This document shows positions 44,787-53,434 of a stretch of 64,000 bases of DNA, piece by piece. The notes beneath the pieces are model-generated. The model saw nothing but the letters and a program-made list of their open reading frames with translations. It searched no databases and was not told the origin of the DNA. This stretch comes from Burkholderia sp. NRF60-BP8. GTDB taxonomy: Bacteria; Pseudomonadota; Gammaproteobacteria; Burkholderiales; Burkholderiaceae. A program made the translations under genes and the position numbers. Location of the stretch: contig NZ_CP013373.1 in assembly GCF_001522585.2 (NCBI RefSeq), positions 2,914,001 through 2,978,000 of the forward strand. Reading direction: 5' to 3'. The number at the start of each line of letters is the position of its first letter. Within the stretch, counting starts at the first letter, position 1.

Positions 44787-46310
44787 ATGGCATCCCACGA
44801 TTACCTGAAGAAAATCCTCACCGCGCGCGTCTACGACGTCGCGATCGAGACGGAACTCGAACCGGCCCGCAACCTGTCGGCCCGGCTGCGCAACGCCGTT
44901 TACCTGAAGCGCGAGGACAACCAGCCGGTGTTCTCGTTCAAGCTGCGCGGCGCGTACAACAAGATGGCGCACATTCCGGCGGACGCGCTCGCGCGCGGCG
45001 TGATTACCGCGTCGGCCGGCAACCACGCGCAGGGCGTCGCGTTCTCGGCGGCGCGGATGGGCGTCAAGGCCGTGATCGTCGTGCCCGTCACGACGCCGCA
45101 GGTGAAGGTCGACGCGGTGCGCGCGCACGGCGGGCCGAGCGTCGAGGTGATCCAGGCGGGCGAATCGTACAGCGATGCGTACGCGCACGCGGTCAAGGTC
45201 CAGCAGGAGCGCGACCTCACGTTCGTCCACCCGTTCGACGATCCGTACGTGATCGCCGGCCAGGGCACGATCGCGATGGAGATCCTGCGCCAGCACCAGG
45301 GCCCGATCCACGCGATCTTCGTGCCGATCGGCGGCGGCGGGCTCGCCTCCGGCGTCGCCGCGTACGTGAAGGCGGTGCGCCCGGAGATCAAGGTGATCGG
45401 CGTGCAGGCCGAGGATTCGTGCGCGATGGCGCAGTCGATCGACGCGGGCGAGCGCATCGAGCTGAGCGAAGTGGGCCTGTTCGCGGACGGCACCGCGGTG
45501 AAGCTCGTCGGCGAGGAAACCTTCCGGCTGTGCCGCGAGCTCCTCGACGGCGTCGTGACGGTCAACACCGACGCGCTGTGCGCGGCGATCAAGGACGTGT
45601 TCCAGGACACGCGCAGCGTGCTCGAGCCGTCCGGCGCGCTCGCGGTCGCGGGCGCGAAGCTGTACGCGGAACGCGAAGGCATCGAGAACCGGACGCTCGT
45701 CGCGGTCACGTCCGGCGCGAACATGAACTTCGACCGGATGCGCTTCGTCGCCGAACGCGCGGAAGTGGGCGAGGCACGCGAAGCCGTGTTCGCGGTCACG
45801 ATCCCCGAGGAACGCGGCAGCTTCAAGCGCTTCTGCTCGTTGGTCGGCGATCGCAACGTCACCGAGTTCAACTACCGGATCGCCGATGCGCAATCCGCGC
45901 ACATCTTCGTCGGCGTGCAGATCCGCCGTCGCGACGAATCGGCGGAGATCGCCGCGAACTTCGAATCGCACGGCTTCAAGAGCGTCGACCTGACGCACGA
46001 CGAGCTGTCGAAGGAACACATCCGCTACATGGTCGGCGGCCGCTCGCCGCTCGCGCTCGACGAGCGCCTGTTCCGCTTCGAATTCCCGGAACGGCCGGGC
46101 GCGCTGATGAAGTTCCTGTCGTCGATGGCGCCGGACTGGAACATCAGCCTGTTCCACTACCGCAACCAGGGCGCGGACTACAGCTCGATCCTCGTCGGGC
46201 TGCAGGTACCGCAGGCCGATCGCGCCGAGTTCGAACGCTTCCTCGCGGCGCTCGGCTATCCGTATGTCGAAGAGAGCGCCAACCCGGCGTACCGCCTCTT
46301 CCTGTCGTAA
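44787..46310 (+). CDS. ilvA: Threonine ammonia-lyase, biosynthetic
   Basis: IlvA deaminates threonine to 2-oxobutanoate for isoleucine. The 507-residue product carries the PLP Lys in PVFSFKLRGAYNKM (about residue 56), the TASAGNHAQGVAFSAARM block and the glycine loop PIGGGGLASGVAAYV. The C-terminal third has two ACT-like regulatory domains (VFAVTIPEERGSFKRFCSLV and LFRFEFPERPGALMKFLSSM), as needed for feedback by isoleucine and distinguishing it from catabolic TdcB. ATG 44787 (MASHDYLKKIL) fits the family start. queF follows after 12 nt. Confidence 0.96.
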   Translation: MASHDYLKKILTARVYDVAIETELEPARNLSARLRNAVYLKREDNQPVFSFKLRGAYNKMAHIPADALARGVITASAGNHAQGVAFSAARMGVKAVIVVPVTTPQVKVDAVRAHGGPSVEVIQAGESYSDAYAHAVKVQQERDLTFVHPFDDPYVIAGQGTIAMEILRQHQGPIHAIFVPIGGGGLASGVAAYVKAVRPEIKVIGVQAEDSCAMAQSIDAGERIELSEVGLFADGTAVKLVGEETFRLCRELLDGVVTVNTDALCAAIKDVFQDTRSVLEPSGALAVAGAKLYAEREGIENRTLVAVTSGANMNFDRMRFVAERAEVGEAREAVFAVTIPEERGSFKRFCSLVGDRNVTEFNYRIADAQSAHIFVGVQIRRRDESAEIAANFESHGFKSVDLTHDELSKEHIRYMVGGRSPLALDERLFRFEFPERPGALMKFLSSMAPDWNISLFHYRNQGADYSSILVGLQVPQADRAEFERFLAALGYPYVEESANPAYRLFLS

Positions 46311-46322
46311 AGGCGTCACACG

Positions 46323-47147
46323 ATGAATCCCGAACATTCCCCGCTCGGCAAGGCCACCGTCTACGCGACGCAGTACGACGCGTCGCTGCTGTTCCCGATC
46401 CCGCGCGCCGGCGCGCGCGAGCAGCTCGGCATCACGTCGGCGCTGCCGTTCTTCGGCACCGACATCTGGAACGCGTACGAACTGTCGTGGCTCAACGCGC
46501 GCGGCAAGCCGCAGGTCGCGATCGCGACGTTCTACGTGCCGGCCGAATCGCCGAACATCGTCGAATCGAAGTCGTTCAAGCTGTATCTCGGTTCGTTCGC
46601 GCAGTCGAAGTTCGACTCGGTCGACGCGGTGCGCGACGTGCTGAAGCGCGACGTGTCGGCCGCGTGCGGCGCGAGCGTCTCGGTGCAACTGGTGTCGGCG
46701 CACGATTTCCGCAAGCTGGAAATGGACGAGCTCGACGGGCTGTCGCTCGACCGGCTCGATCTCGACGCCGACGTGTACGAACCCGATCCGTCGCTGCTGT
46801 CGGCCGCCGAGGACGAAGCGCCGGTCGAGGAGACGCTCGTGTCCGACCTGCTGCGCTCGAACTGCCCGGTCACGGGCCAGCCCGACTGGGGCAGCGTGCA
46901 GATCCATTACGTCGGGCCGCAGATCGACCACGCGGGGCTGCTGCGCTACATCATCTCGTTCCGCAATCACACGGGCTTTCACGAGCAGTGCGTCGAGCGG
47001 ATCTTCCTCGACATCCTGCATGCGTGCAAACCGGTGAAGCTCGCGGTGTATGCGCGCTATACGCGCCGCGGCGGGCTCGACATCAATCCGTTTCGCACCA
47101 ATTACAACCAGCCGATGCCGGATAACGCGCGGACCGCGCGGCAGTGA
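46323..47147 (+). CDS. queF: NADPH-dependent 7-cyano-7-deazaguanine reductase
   Basis: QueF reduces preQ0 to preQ1 in queuosine synthesis. At 274 residues it is the long bimodular (YqfB-type, E. coli-like) form. The catalytic Cys is in [19 protein letters not shown]; the nucleotide-binding [30 protein letters not shown] and [16 protein letters not shown] blocks are visible. It follows ilvA by 12 nt so is probably co-transcribed; convergent with the VOC gene. Confidence 0.95.
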   Translation: MNPEHSPLGKATVYATQYDASLLFPIPRAGAREQLGITSALPFFGTDIWNAYELSWLNARGKPQVAIATFYVPAESPNIVESKSFKLYLGSFAQSKFDSVDAVRDVLKRDVSAACGASVSVQLVSAHDFRKLEMDELDGLSLDRLDLDADVYEPDPSLLSAAEDEAPVEETLVSDLLRSNCPVTGQPDWGSVQIHYVGPQIDHAGLLRYIISFRNHTGFHEQCVERIFLDILHACKPVKLAVYARYTRRGGLDINPFRTNYNQPMPDNARTARQ

Positions 47148-47198
47148 AGCCCGCCGGGACCGTTCGCCCGCCCCTTCCGGGCGGCGGACGGCCCGGGT

Positions 47199-47618
47199 TC
47201 ATCGTTGCGCCGGGCGCTGCGGGAGGATTTCCACCAAGCGCAGCAGGTAGCCGTCGGGGTCTTGCACCAGCATCTCGATCTGGCCGTGCTCGATGTCGTC
47301 CTGCCGATACCAGGATGTTCGCGGTCCGACGAACAGCGCCACGCCCGCGGCGGCGATCCGGTCATGGATCGGGCCGATCGAATCGACCTCGATCTGCAGG
47401 TTGATCCCTCGCCCGAACGGCGGCTCCATCGGGCCTGTCAGCCAGCTTTCCGGGCGCTGCTGCTCGAGCATCAGCTGAGCCCCTCCGAGCTCGAGGTACG
47501 CGAATCCATCTTCCGGACGCTCGAAGCGGATCCCGAACCCCAGCACGTCACGATAGAAGCGCACGCTTGCGGCAAGGTCCGAGCAGATCAGCTCCGGCAC
47601 CAGCGCAGCCCATTCCAT
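47199..47618 (-). CDS. VOC-family (glyoxalase/bleomycin-resistance-like) protein
   Basis: A 139-residue vicinal-oxygen-chelate protein. Two beta-alpha-beta-beta-beta halves: AALVPELICSDLAASVRFYRDVLGF and INLQIEVDSIGPIHDRIAAA; C-terminal QIEMLVQDPDGYLLRLVEIL is typical of bleomycin-resistance-type proteins. Metal binding residues are partial (the first motif has Glu rather than His), so enzymatic activity is not assured. Convergent with queF, downstream of ridA on the same strand. Confidence 0.82.
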   Translation of the reverse strand: MEWAALVPELICSDLAASVRFYRDVLGFGIRFERPEDGFAYLELGGAQLMLEQQRPESWLTGPMEPPFGRGINLQIEVDSIGPIHDRIAAAGVALFVGPRTSWYRQDDIEHGQIEMLVQDPDGYLLRLVEILPQRPAQR

Positions 47619-47731
47619 ACATGTCCTTTCGGTCGTCCATGCCGCACGTTACACGAACGAGCTGCATGCGTTGCAACGGTTGCAGCCGCGCGACGGCCCG
47701 GAGTCCGTCGGACCGCGCCCGGAAATGACGA

Positions 47732-47764
47732 AACGGGCTCGTTGCCACTCGCACCGAGCCCGTT
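47732..47764 (-). terminator. Likely terminator of the ridA unit
   Basis: A 10-bp perfect stem (47732-47741 with 47755-47764, 13-base loop) lies 25 nt past the ridA stop. On the minus strand only three T follow the stem, so termination may be moderate. Confidence 0.5.
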
Positions 47765-47788
47765 GCGTATCGATTCGCCGCGGCGGGA

Positions 47789-48175
47789 TTACTTCGCCGG
47801 CGCCTTGTAAGCGATGCAATCGACCTCGACCTTGCAGTCGATGACCATGCTCGACTGCACGCACGCGCGTGCCGGCGGGTTCTCGCCGAAATACGAAATG
47901 AACACCTTGTTGAACGACGCGAAATCGCGCGCGTCGTCGAGCCAAACGCCGCAGCGCACGACGTGCTCGAGGCCGTAGCCGGCTTCCTTCAGGATCGCGA
48001 TCACGTTCTCGATCGCCTGCTTCGACTGCGTGACGATTCCGCCTTCGACGACCTCGCCGTTCACCATCGGCGTCTGGCCCGACACGTACAGCCAGCCGTC
48101 TGCCTCGACCGCCCGCGCGAACGGCATCACCTGGCCGCCGGTCCCCTTCGCTTCGCCTACGCCATATCGCTTCAT
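47789..48175 (-). CDS. RidA-family enamine/imine deaminase
   Basis: A 128-residue RidA/YjgF/UK114-family protein. DGWLYVSGQTPMVNGEVVEGG, QAIENVIAILKEAGYGLEHVV and the C-terminal PARACVQSSMVIDCKVEVDCIA (with the conserved Arg) fit the active-site pattern. RidA hydrolyses reactive enamines such as 2-aminoacrylate, which PLP-dependent serine dehydratases release. Its place behind D-aminoacylase and near a D-serine-deaminase-like enzyme suggests clean-up of such intermediates. Note that TPARTCVQ-type core here is PARACVQ. Confidence 0.88.
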   Translation of the reverse strand: MKRYGVGEAKGTGGQVMPFARAVEADGWLYVSGQTPMVNGEVVEGGIVTQSKQAIENVIAILKEAGYGLEHVVRCGVWLDDARDFASFNKVFISYFGENPPARACVQSSMVIDCKVEVDCIAYKAPAK

Positions 48176-48300
48176 CGTTTCACTCCTCGTGTGTCGACCC
48201 GAGTCGGCGCTGCGGCGCTGACTCCGGTCCCATGCAACGCTCGGTTGCGGATACGCGCGCCGGCTGCTGCGGCGCGCATGGAAGATCGGGATGCGCGCGT

Positions 48301-49782
48301 TCAGAACGCCGCATCGGCACTGGCCGGCACGCGCTCGCCGCGCGCGACGAAACCGCCGGCGCGCTCGCCGGTCGGCTGGCCGTTTTCATAAGTCAGCACG
48401 CCGTTCACCCACACGGCGTCGATCCCGTGCGCGGGCTGCTGCGGCTTGTCGAACGTCGCGGCGTCGATCACGCGCGCCGGATCGAACAGCACGAGATCGG
48501 CGTGGTAGCCGACGTGCACCTCGCCGCGGCGCGCGAGCCCGAAGCGGCGCGCGGACAGCGACGTCATCTTGCGGATCGCCTCCTCGAGCGGCAGCAGGTT
48601 CGTGTCGCGCACGTAGTGGCCGAGCACGCGCGGGAACGCGCCCCACAACCGCGGATGCGGCAGCGGATCGTTCGGCAGCCCGTCGGAGCCGACCATCGTC
48701 GCCGGATGCGACAGGATGCGGCGCACGTCGTCCTCGGACATGTTGTGGTACACGGCGCCCGCCGGGCGAATGCGCTGCGCGGCCTCCTGCTCGGTCACGC
48801 CCCAGTCGGCGGCGATCGCCTTCAGCAGCTTGCCCGCGACTTCCGGGTGCGGCTCCGACCACGTGATCGTGATGTCGATGTCGCCCGTCACCTGTTTCAG
48901 GTCGAGCGTCGACGAACTGCGGCTGTACGGATAGCAGTCGCAGCCGACCGGCTGATAACGGCGCGCGCCTTCGAGCGACGCGAGCACCTCGGTGCTGCGC
49001 CCCCAGTTCGACGGGCCCGCGCATTTCAGGTGCGAGATCACGACCGGCACCTGCGCGTGGCGGCCGACGCGATAGGCCTCGTCCATCGCATCGAGGATCG
49101 CGTCGAATTCGGTGCGCATGTGCGTCGTGTACAGCGCGCCGGCTTTGGCGAGCGGCTCGGCGAGCGCCATCACTTCCTCGGTCGGCGCGGCGAACGCGGA
49201 GCCGTATGCGAGACCCGACGACAGGCCGAGCGCGCCGTTCGCGAGCGCCTCCTCGAGCTGCGCGCGCATGCCGGCGATCTCGCCATCGGTCGCCGCACGG
49301 TCGAGGCGGTCCATCTGGTTGTTGCGCAGCGCCGTATGGCCGACGAGCGCCGCGACGTTTACGGCCGGGCGCGCATCGTTCACGGCCGCGACGTAAGCGG
49401 CGAAGCTCGGGTACCGGAACGCGCCGCGCTCGCCGAGCAGGTTCATCGGGTCGGGCGGATCGCCCGCGAGCGTCACCGGCGACGCGCTGATTCCGCAGTT
49501 GCCGACGATCACGGTCGTCACGCCCTGCGAGATCTTCGGGATCATTTCCGGCGCACGGATCACGTGCGTGTCGTCGTGCGTGTGCACATCGACGAAACCC
49601 GGCGCCAGCGCACGGCCGTTCGCGTCGACGACGGTCTCGGCGAGCCAGTTCGACAGGTTGCCGATCGCCGCGATCAGGCCGTTGCGGATCGCGACGTCGC
49701 GCGTGACGGGCGGCGCGCCGGTGCCGTCGTACAGTTGCGCGCCGACGATCAGCGTATCGGCCGCTTCGGGATGCGAATGCAT
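48301..49782 (-). CDS. N-acyl-D-amino-acid deacylase (D-aminoacylase)
   Basis: A 493-residue amidohydrolase. Metal-binding block is APGFVDVHTHDDTHVIRAPE, with GNCGISASPV the family Cys region; later HMRTEFDAILDAMDEA, VVISHLKCAG and MVGSDGLPNDP supply further ligand residues. D-aminoacylase frees D-amino acids from N-acyl forms. AGGAG stands 7 nt before the ATG. It starts 2 nt after the rpiR stop, so both are co-translated. The next gene is ridA. Confidence 0.93.
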   Translation of the reverse strand: MHSHPEAADTLIVGAQLYDGTGAPPVTRDVAIRNGLIAAIGNLSNWLAETVVDANGRALAPGFVDVHTHDDTHVIRAPEMIPKISQGVTTVIVGNCGISASPVTLAGDPPDPMNLLGERGAFRYPSFAAYVAAVNDARPAVNVAALVGHTALRNNQMDRLDRAATDGEIAGMRAQLEEALANGALGLSSGLAYGSAFAAPTEEVMALAEPLAKAGALYTTHMRTEFDAILDAMDEAYRVGRHAQVPVVISHLKCAGPSNWGRSTEVLASLEGARRYQPVGCDCYPYSRSSSTLDLKQVTGDIDITITWSEPHPEVAGKLLKAIAADWGVTEQEAAQRIRPAGAVYHNMSEDDVRRILSHPATMVGSDGLPNDPLPHPRLWGAFPRVLGHYVRDTNLLPLEEAIRKMTSLSARRFGLARRGEVHVGYHADLVLFDPARVIDAATFDKPQQPAHGIDAVWVNGVLTYENGQPTGERAGGFVARGERVPASADAAF

Positions 49783-49784
49783 GG

Positions 49785-50723
49785 TCAGTCTCCTACCGGT
49801 TGACGGTCTCCGCCGCCGCGGTGCGCATCGAGCGCGTGCTTGATGCGGCGCAGCGATTCCCGACCCGCATCGCCGAGCCGCAATGCGACGCCGGTGACGA
49901 GCACGTCGATCGCCATCATCATCGCGTAGCGCGATGTCGAAGGCTTGTAAATGAAATCGGTTTCGAAGGCGACGACGGGAATCAGATGATCGGCGAGCTT
50001 CGCGAGCGGCGACGCCGGCGCGGTGATCGCGATCAGCTTCGCGCCGTAGCGCTTCGCGAGCCGGCAGCTCTCGAGCAGCTCGGGCACGCGCCCGCTCACC
50101 GACAACGCGACGACGACGGTGTCGCTCGCCAGCGTCGCGGCCACCATCCGCTGCAGCAGGCTGTCCTGGTAGCTCGCGACCGGCCGGCCGAACCGCACGA
50201 GCCGGAAGCGCAGCTCGTCGGCAAGGGCGGTCGAGCCGCCGCCCTGCCCGTACACGTAGGTCATTTTCGCGCCGGCGAGCAAGTCGGCCGCCGCGTCGAA
50301 CGACGTGTTGCGCAGCAGCTGGTGGTTGTGCGCGAGCGCCACGCGAATCTCGTCGTAGACCATCGACGCGGGGCTCGTGTCGTCGGCCGGCGCGTCGTCG
50401 GACGGCACCAGAAAGCGCTGGCCGACGGCCGCCGCCTGCGCGACGAGCACCTTCAACTCGCGCACGTCGCGGCAGCCGACGGCCTTCGCGAAACGCGTGA
50501 CCGTCGCGACGCTGACCTCCGCGTCGCGCGCGAGCGCGCCGATGCTCGCATGCGCGGCGCGCGCCAGATCGGCGAGGATGAACGCGGCGACCTTGCGCTC
50601 GGCTTCGCGCAGCTCGGGCGCGCATTCGGCGATCCGCGCGACGATGTCGAGGACCGGCGGGGCGGCCTGAGCCGAATGGGGCTCGGCGGCAGGCGAAGCG
50701 GACGGGGAGGCGGGCGTATTCAT
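49785..50723 (-). CDS. RpiR/MurR-type transcription regulator
   Basis: A 312-residue regulator with an N-terminal helix-turn-helix (HTH_6; ELREAERKVAAFILADLARA, DAEVSVATVTRFAKAVGC at residues 68-85) and a C-terminal SIS sugar/ligand domain (YVYGQGGGSTALADELRFRL, DTVVVALSVSGRVPELLES). It is divergent from the D-serine-deaminase-like gene and leads the D-aminoacylase, ridA unit. The palindrome at 50747-50765 is its probable operator. The ligand is inferred to be an amino-acid or keto-acid product of the cluster; a sugar phosphate is possible. Confidence 0.9.
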   Translation of the reverse strand: MNTPASPSASPAAEPHSAQAAPPVLDIVARIAECAPELREAERKVAAFILADLARAAHASIGALARDAEVSVATVTRFAKAVGCRDVRELKVLVAQAAAVGQRFLVPSDDAPADDTSPASMVYDEIRVALAHNHQLLRNTSFDAAADLLAGAKMTYVYGQGGGSTALADELRFRLVRFGRPVASYQDSLLQRMVAATLASDTVVVALSVSGRVPELLESCRLAKRYGAKLIAITAPASPLAKLADHLIPVVAFETDFIYKPSTSRYAMMMAIDVLVTGVALRLGDAGRESLRRIKHALDAHRGGGDRQPVGD

Positions 50724-50746
50724 CGGCGGAAAAGGGTGCGGAGCCG

Positions 50747-50765
50747 GATGTTATTAAATAACATC
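50747..50765. promoter_or_regulatory. 19-bp perfect palindrome, candidate RpiR operator
   Basis: GATGTTATT-A-AATAACATC, read on either strand, lies 24 bp from the rpiR start and 78 bp before the deaminase start. Its core TGTTATTAAATAACA differs from the HexR (RpiR-family) consensus TGTAATTAAATTACA at only two symmetric positions. Control of both divergent units is inferred. Confidence 0.75.
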
Positions 50766-50842
50766 ACCGCGCCGATGCTACTTTCTGTACCATCTGCATG
50801 TCAACTTCAGTGCAATGCATAGTGATGATGGAGCGGGATGAC

Positions 50843-52123
50843 ATGAAAGTTACAAACTATCAGGAAGCGACGATCGATCCGTTCGGCAAGGGCCTGGGCA
50901 ATCTGCCGAGCGCGAGCGTGCCGCTCGGCGACGCGGGCCGGCTCGAATGGAACCTGCTCGCGGAAGACGTCAGCCTGCCGGCCGCCGTGCTTTACGCGGA
51001 TCGCGTCGAGCACAACCTGAACTGGATGCAGGCGTTCGCGCAGAAATACGGCGTCAAGTTCGCGCCGCACGGCAAGACGACGATGGCGCCGCAACTGTTC
51101 CGCCGCCAGCTCGACGCCGGCGCGTGGGGCATCACGCTCGCGACCGCGCACCAGACGCAGGCCGCGTATCACGGCGGCGTGCGGCGCGTGCTGCTCGCGA
51201 ATCAGCTGGTCGGCCGCCAGAACATGACGATCGTCGCGGGGCTGCTGTCCGATCCCGAGTTCGAATTCTTCTGTCTCGTCGATTCCGCGGACAGCGTCGA
51301 TCAGCTCGGCCGCTTCTTCGGCGACGCGAAGAAATCGCTGAACGTGCTGATCGAGCTCGGCGTGCCGGGCGGCCGCGCGGGCGTGCGCGACGCCGCGCAA
51401 CGCGAGGCGGTGCTGGCCGCGATCGCGCGCTATCCGGACACGCTGAAGCTGGCCGGCATCGAGCTCTATGAAGGCGTGCTGAAAGAGGAAGGCGAGATTC
51501 GCGCGTTCCTGCAGCAGGCGGTCGCGCTCACGCGCGAGCTGGCCGAAGCCGGCCGCTTCGCGCGCACGCCGGCGATCCTGTCCGGCGCCGGTTCGGCGTG
51601 GTACGACGTGGTCGCGGAAGAATTCAAGAAGGCGTCCGACGCGGGCTTCGCGGAAGTCGTGCTGCGTCCGGGCTGCTACCTGACGCACGATGTCGGCATC
51701 TACAAGAAGGCGCAGACCGACGTGTTCGCGCGCAACCCGATCGCCCGCTCGATGGGCGAAGGGCTGCTGCCGGCGCTGCAGCTGTGGGCGTACGTGCAGT
51801 CGGTGCCGGAGCAGGATCGCGCGATCGTCGCGCTCGGCAAGCGCGATGCGGCGTTCGACGCGGGCCTGCCCGAGCCGGCGCGCCACTTCCGTCCGGGCCG
51901 CGACACCGCGCCGCGCGACGTCGCCGCCGCCGAAGGCTGGGCCGTCACCGGGATGATGGACCAGCACGCGTACCTGCAGATCCCGCCGGGCGCGGACGTG
52001 AAGGTCGGCGACATGGTCGCGTTCGACATCTCGCATCCGTGCCTGACGTTCGACAAGTGGCGCCAGGTGCTCGTGCTCGATCCGCAATTCCGCGTGACGG
52101 AAGTCGTCGAAACCTTCTTCTGA
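50843..52123 (+). CDS. D-serine-deaminase-like PLP enzyme
   Basis: A 426-residue fold-type III PLP enzyme of the DSD1/D-threonine-aldolase-like family (annotated in Burkholderia as amino acid deaminase). The alanine-racemase-like barrel with PLP Lys in KYGVKFAPHGKTTMAP and LELLYADRVEHN-type N-terminus are visible; C-terminal D-Ser_dehydrat-like domain contains HAYLQIP and a metal-binding-like FDISHPCLTFDKW. It probably deaminates D-serine or a related D-amino acid to a keto acid. ATG 50843 (MKVTNYQEA) has GGAG upstream at 9 nt; an earlier ATG at 50828 is possible. Divergent from rpiR. Confidence 0.85.
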   Translation: MKVTNYQEATIDPFGKGLGNLPSASVPLGDAGRLEWNLLAEDVSLPAAVLYADRVEHNLNWMQAFAQKYGVKFAPHGKTTMAPQLFRRQLDAGAWGITLATAHQTQAAYHGGVRRVLLANQLVGRQNMTIVAGLLSDPEFEFFCLVDSADSVDQLGRFFGDAKKSLNVLIELGVPGGRAGVRDAAQREAVLAAIARYPDTLKLAGIELYEGVLKEEGEIRAFLQQAVALTRELAEAGRFARTPAILSGAGSAWYDVVAEEFKKASDAGFAEVVLRPGCYLTHDVGIYKKAQTDVFARNPIARSMGEGLLPALQLWAYVQSVPEQDRAIVALGKRDAAFDAGLPEPARHFRPGRDTAPRDVAAAEGWAVTGMMDQHAYLQIPPGADVKVGDMVAFDISHPCLTFDKWRQVLVLDPQFRVTEVVETFF

Positions 52124-52279
52124 CGCACGCCGCGCGCGGCGCCGCCCCGCCGCTCGCGCGGGCGGCCGTCACGCGCGCTTCAATCTGCCGGAGTACACTG
52201 CGCTTTCGTCCTCGGGCCCCGTCGTCGTCGCCGTGCACGGCGCGACCGGGCCTTCAACGCTGCTTCACTGGAGAAAGCC

Positions 52280-52861
52280 ATGGCCGCGAAGAAGATCCTG
52301 TTCCTGACCGGCGATTTCGCCGAAGACTACGAAACGATGGTGCCGTTCCAGGCGCTGCAGGCCGTCGGCCACCACGTCGACGCAGTCTGTCCGGGCAAGC
52401 GCGCGGGCGACAAGATCAAGACCGCGATCCACGATTTCGAAGGCGACCAGACCTACACCGAGAAACCCGGCCACCAGTTCACGCTGAATGCGGCGTTCGA
52501 CGACGTCGACGCGGCGCGCTACGACGCGCTCGCGATCGCGGGCGGCCGTGCGCCGGAGTACCTGCGACTCGATCCGAAGGTGATTTCGCTCGTGCGCGAG
52601 TTCGCCGAAGCCGGCAAGCCGATCGCGGCGATCTGCCACGCGGCGCAACTGCTCGCGGCCGCCGACGTGATCCGCGGCAAGCGCATTTCGGCGTACCCGG
52701 CCTGCGCGCCGGAAGTGAAGCTCGCGGGCGGCGAATACGCGGACATCCCGGTCGACGCGGCCGTGACCGACGCGCCGTTCGTCACCGCGCCCGCGTGGCC
52801 CGCGCATCCGGCGTGGCTTGCGCAGTTCCTCGCGCTGCTCGGCACGCGCATCGAGCTGTAA
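52280..52861 (+). CDS. DJ-1/PfpI-family protein
   Basis: A 193-residue class I glutamine-amidotransferase-like protein. [20 protein letters not shown] is the N-terminal strand with the conserved acidic residue, and [19 protein letters not shown] holds the nucleophilic Cys in a C-H pair (about residue 119). This group includes PfpI-type proteases and glyoxalase III-like enzymes; which activity applies is not known. GGAG lies about 6 nt before the ATG. Convergent with marR. Confidence 0.86.
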   Translation: MAAKKILFLTGDFAEDYETMVPFQALQAVGHHVDAVCPGKRAGDKIKTAIHDFEGDQTYTEKPGHQFTLNAAFDDVDAARYDALAIAGGRAPEYLRLDPKVISLVREFAEAGKPIAAICHAAQLLAAADVIRGKRISAYPACAPEVKLAGGEYADIPVDAAVTDAPFVTAPAWPAHPAWLAQFLALLGTRIEL

Positions 52862-52929
52862 ACCCGCATTCGATCGGAAGGAAATGAAGCGGCGGCCGGC
52901 GGCGCCGACGTACCGCCCGGCGCCGCACG

Positions 52930-53376
52930 TCAACGCGCGTCCGGCGTCGACCCGACGTCCGCGATCCGCGATTCCAGCATCGCGAGCGCACCCGACAGCG
53001 CATTCAGCACGTCGTCCGGCAGTTGCGCCATCGTCTGTTCGAGAAACGCCTTGCGGCGCGGCAGGCATGCATCGAACGCCGCGCGGCCTGCGTCCGTCAG
53101 CGTGACGTTGGTCACGCGGTTGTCGCGCGCGTCCGATTCGCGTTCGATCCAGCCGAGCGCGTCGAGCGACTTCAACTGGCGCGTGAGCGCGCCCGGATCG
53201 ATGCGCAGCACTTCGACGAGCTTCTTCTGCGACGAATGCCCGTCCATCGTGTGCAGCGCGACCATGATGCGCCAGCGCGGCATCGGCTGCCCGACGTGCG
53301 CTTCGAACGCGGTCATGAACGCGCGATACGTGCGTCCGAATTGCTGCAATATCGCGACGCGGTCCTGTTCTTCCAT
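52930..53376 (-). CDS. MarR-family regulator
   Basis: A 148-residue MarR protein. The winged helix-turn-helix runs through MDGHSSQKKLVEVLRIDPGALTRQ, with SDARDNRVTNVTLTDAGRAAF as wing; the N-terminus forms the dimer helices. It follows the DHA2 efflux gene on the same strand (58 nt), so it probably controls that pump, as EmrR-type repressors do. ATG 53376 (MEEQDRV) is chosen, the upstream frame being the tail of the pump gene region. Confidence 0.86.
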   Translation of the reverse strand: MEEQDRVAILQQFGRTYRAFMTAFEAHVGQPMPRWRIMVALHTMDGHSSQKKLVEVLRIDPGALTRQLKSLDALGWIERESDARDNRVTNVTLTDAGRAAFDACLPRRKAFLEQTMAQLPDDVLNALSGALAMLESRIADVGSTPDAR

Positions 53377-53434
53377 GCGCTGATTTCGTTCCGGTGAATC
53401 GTTGAGTCGTCGAATCGCCCGATCGCCCGATCGG

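Noticed and set aside
44545..44793. Small minus-strand gene of 82 codons upstream of ilvA
   Set aside because: No recognisable content and it crosses the ilvA start region.
47148..47198. Terminator between queF and the VOC gene
   Set aside because: GC-rich short stems are present but there is no T-run and pairing is poor.
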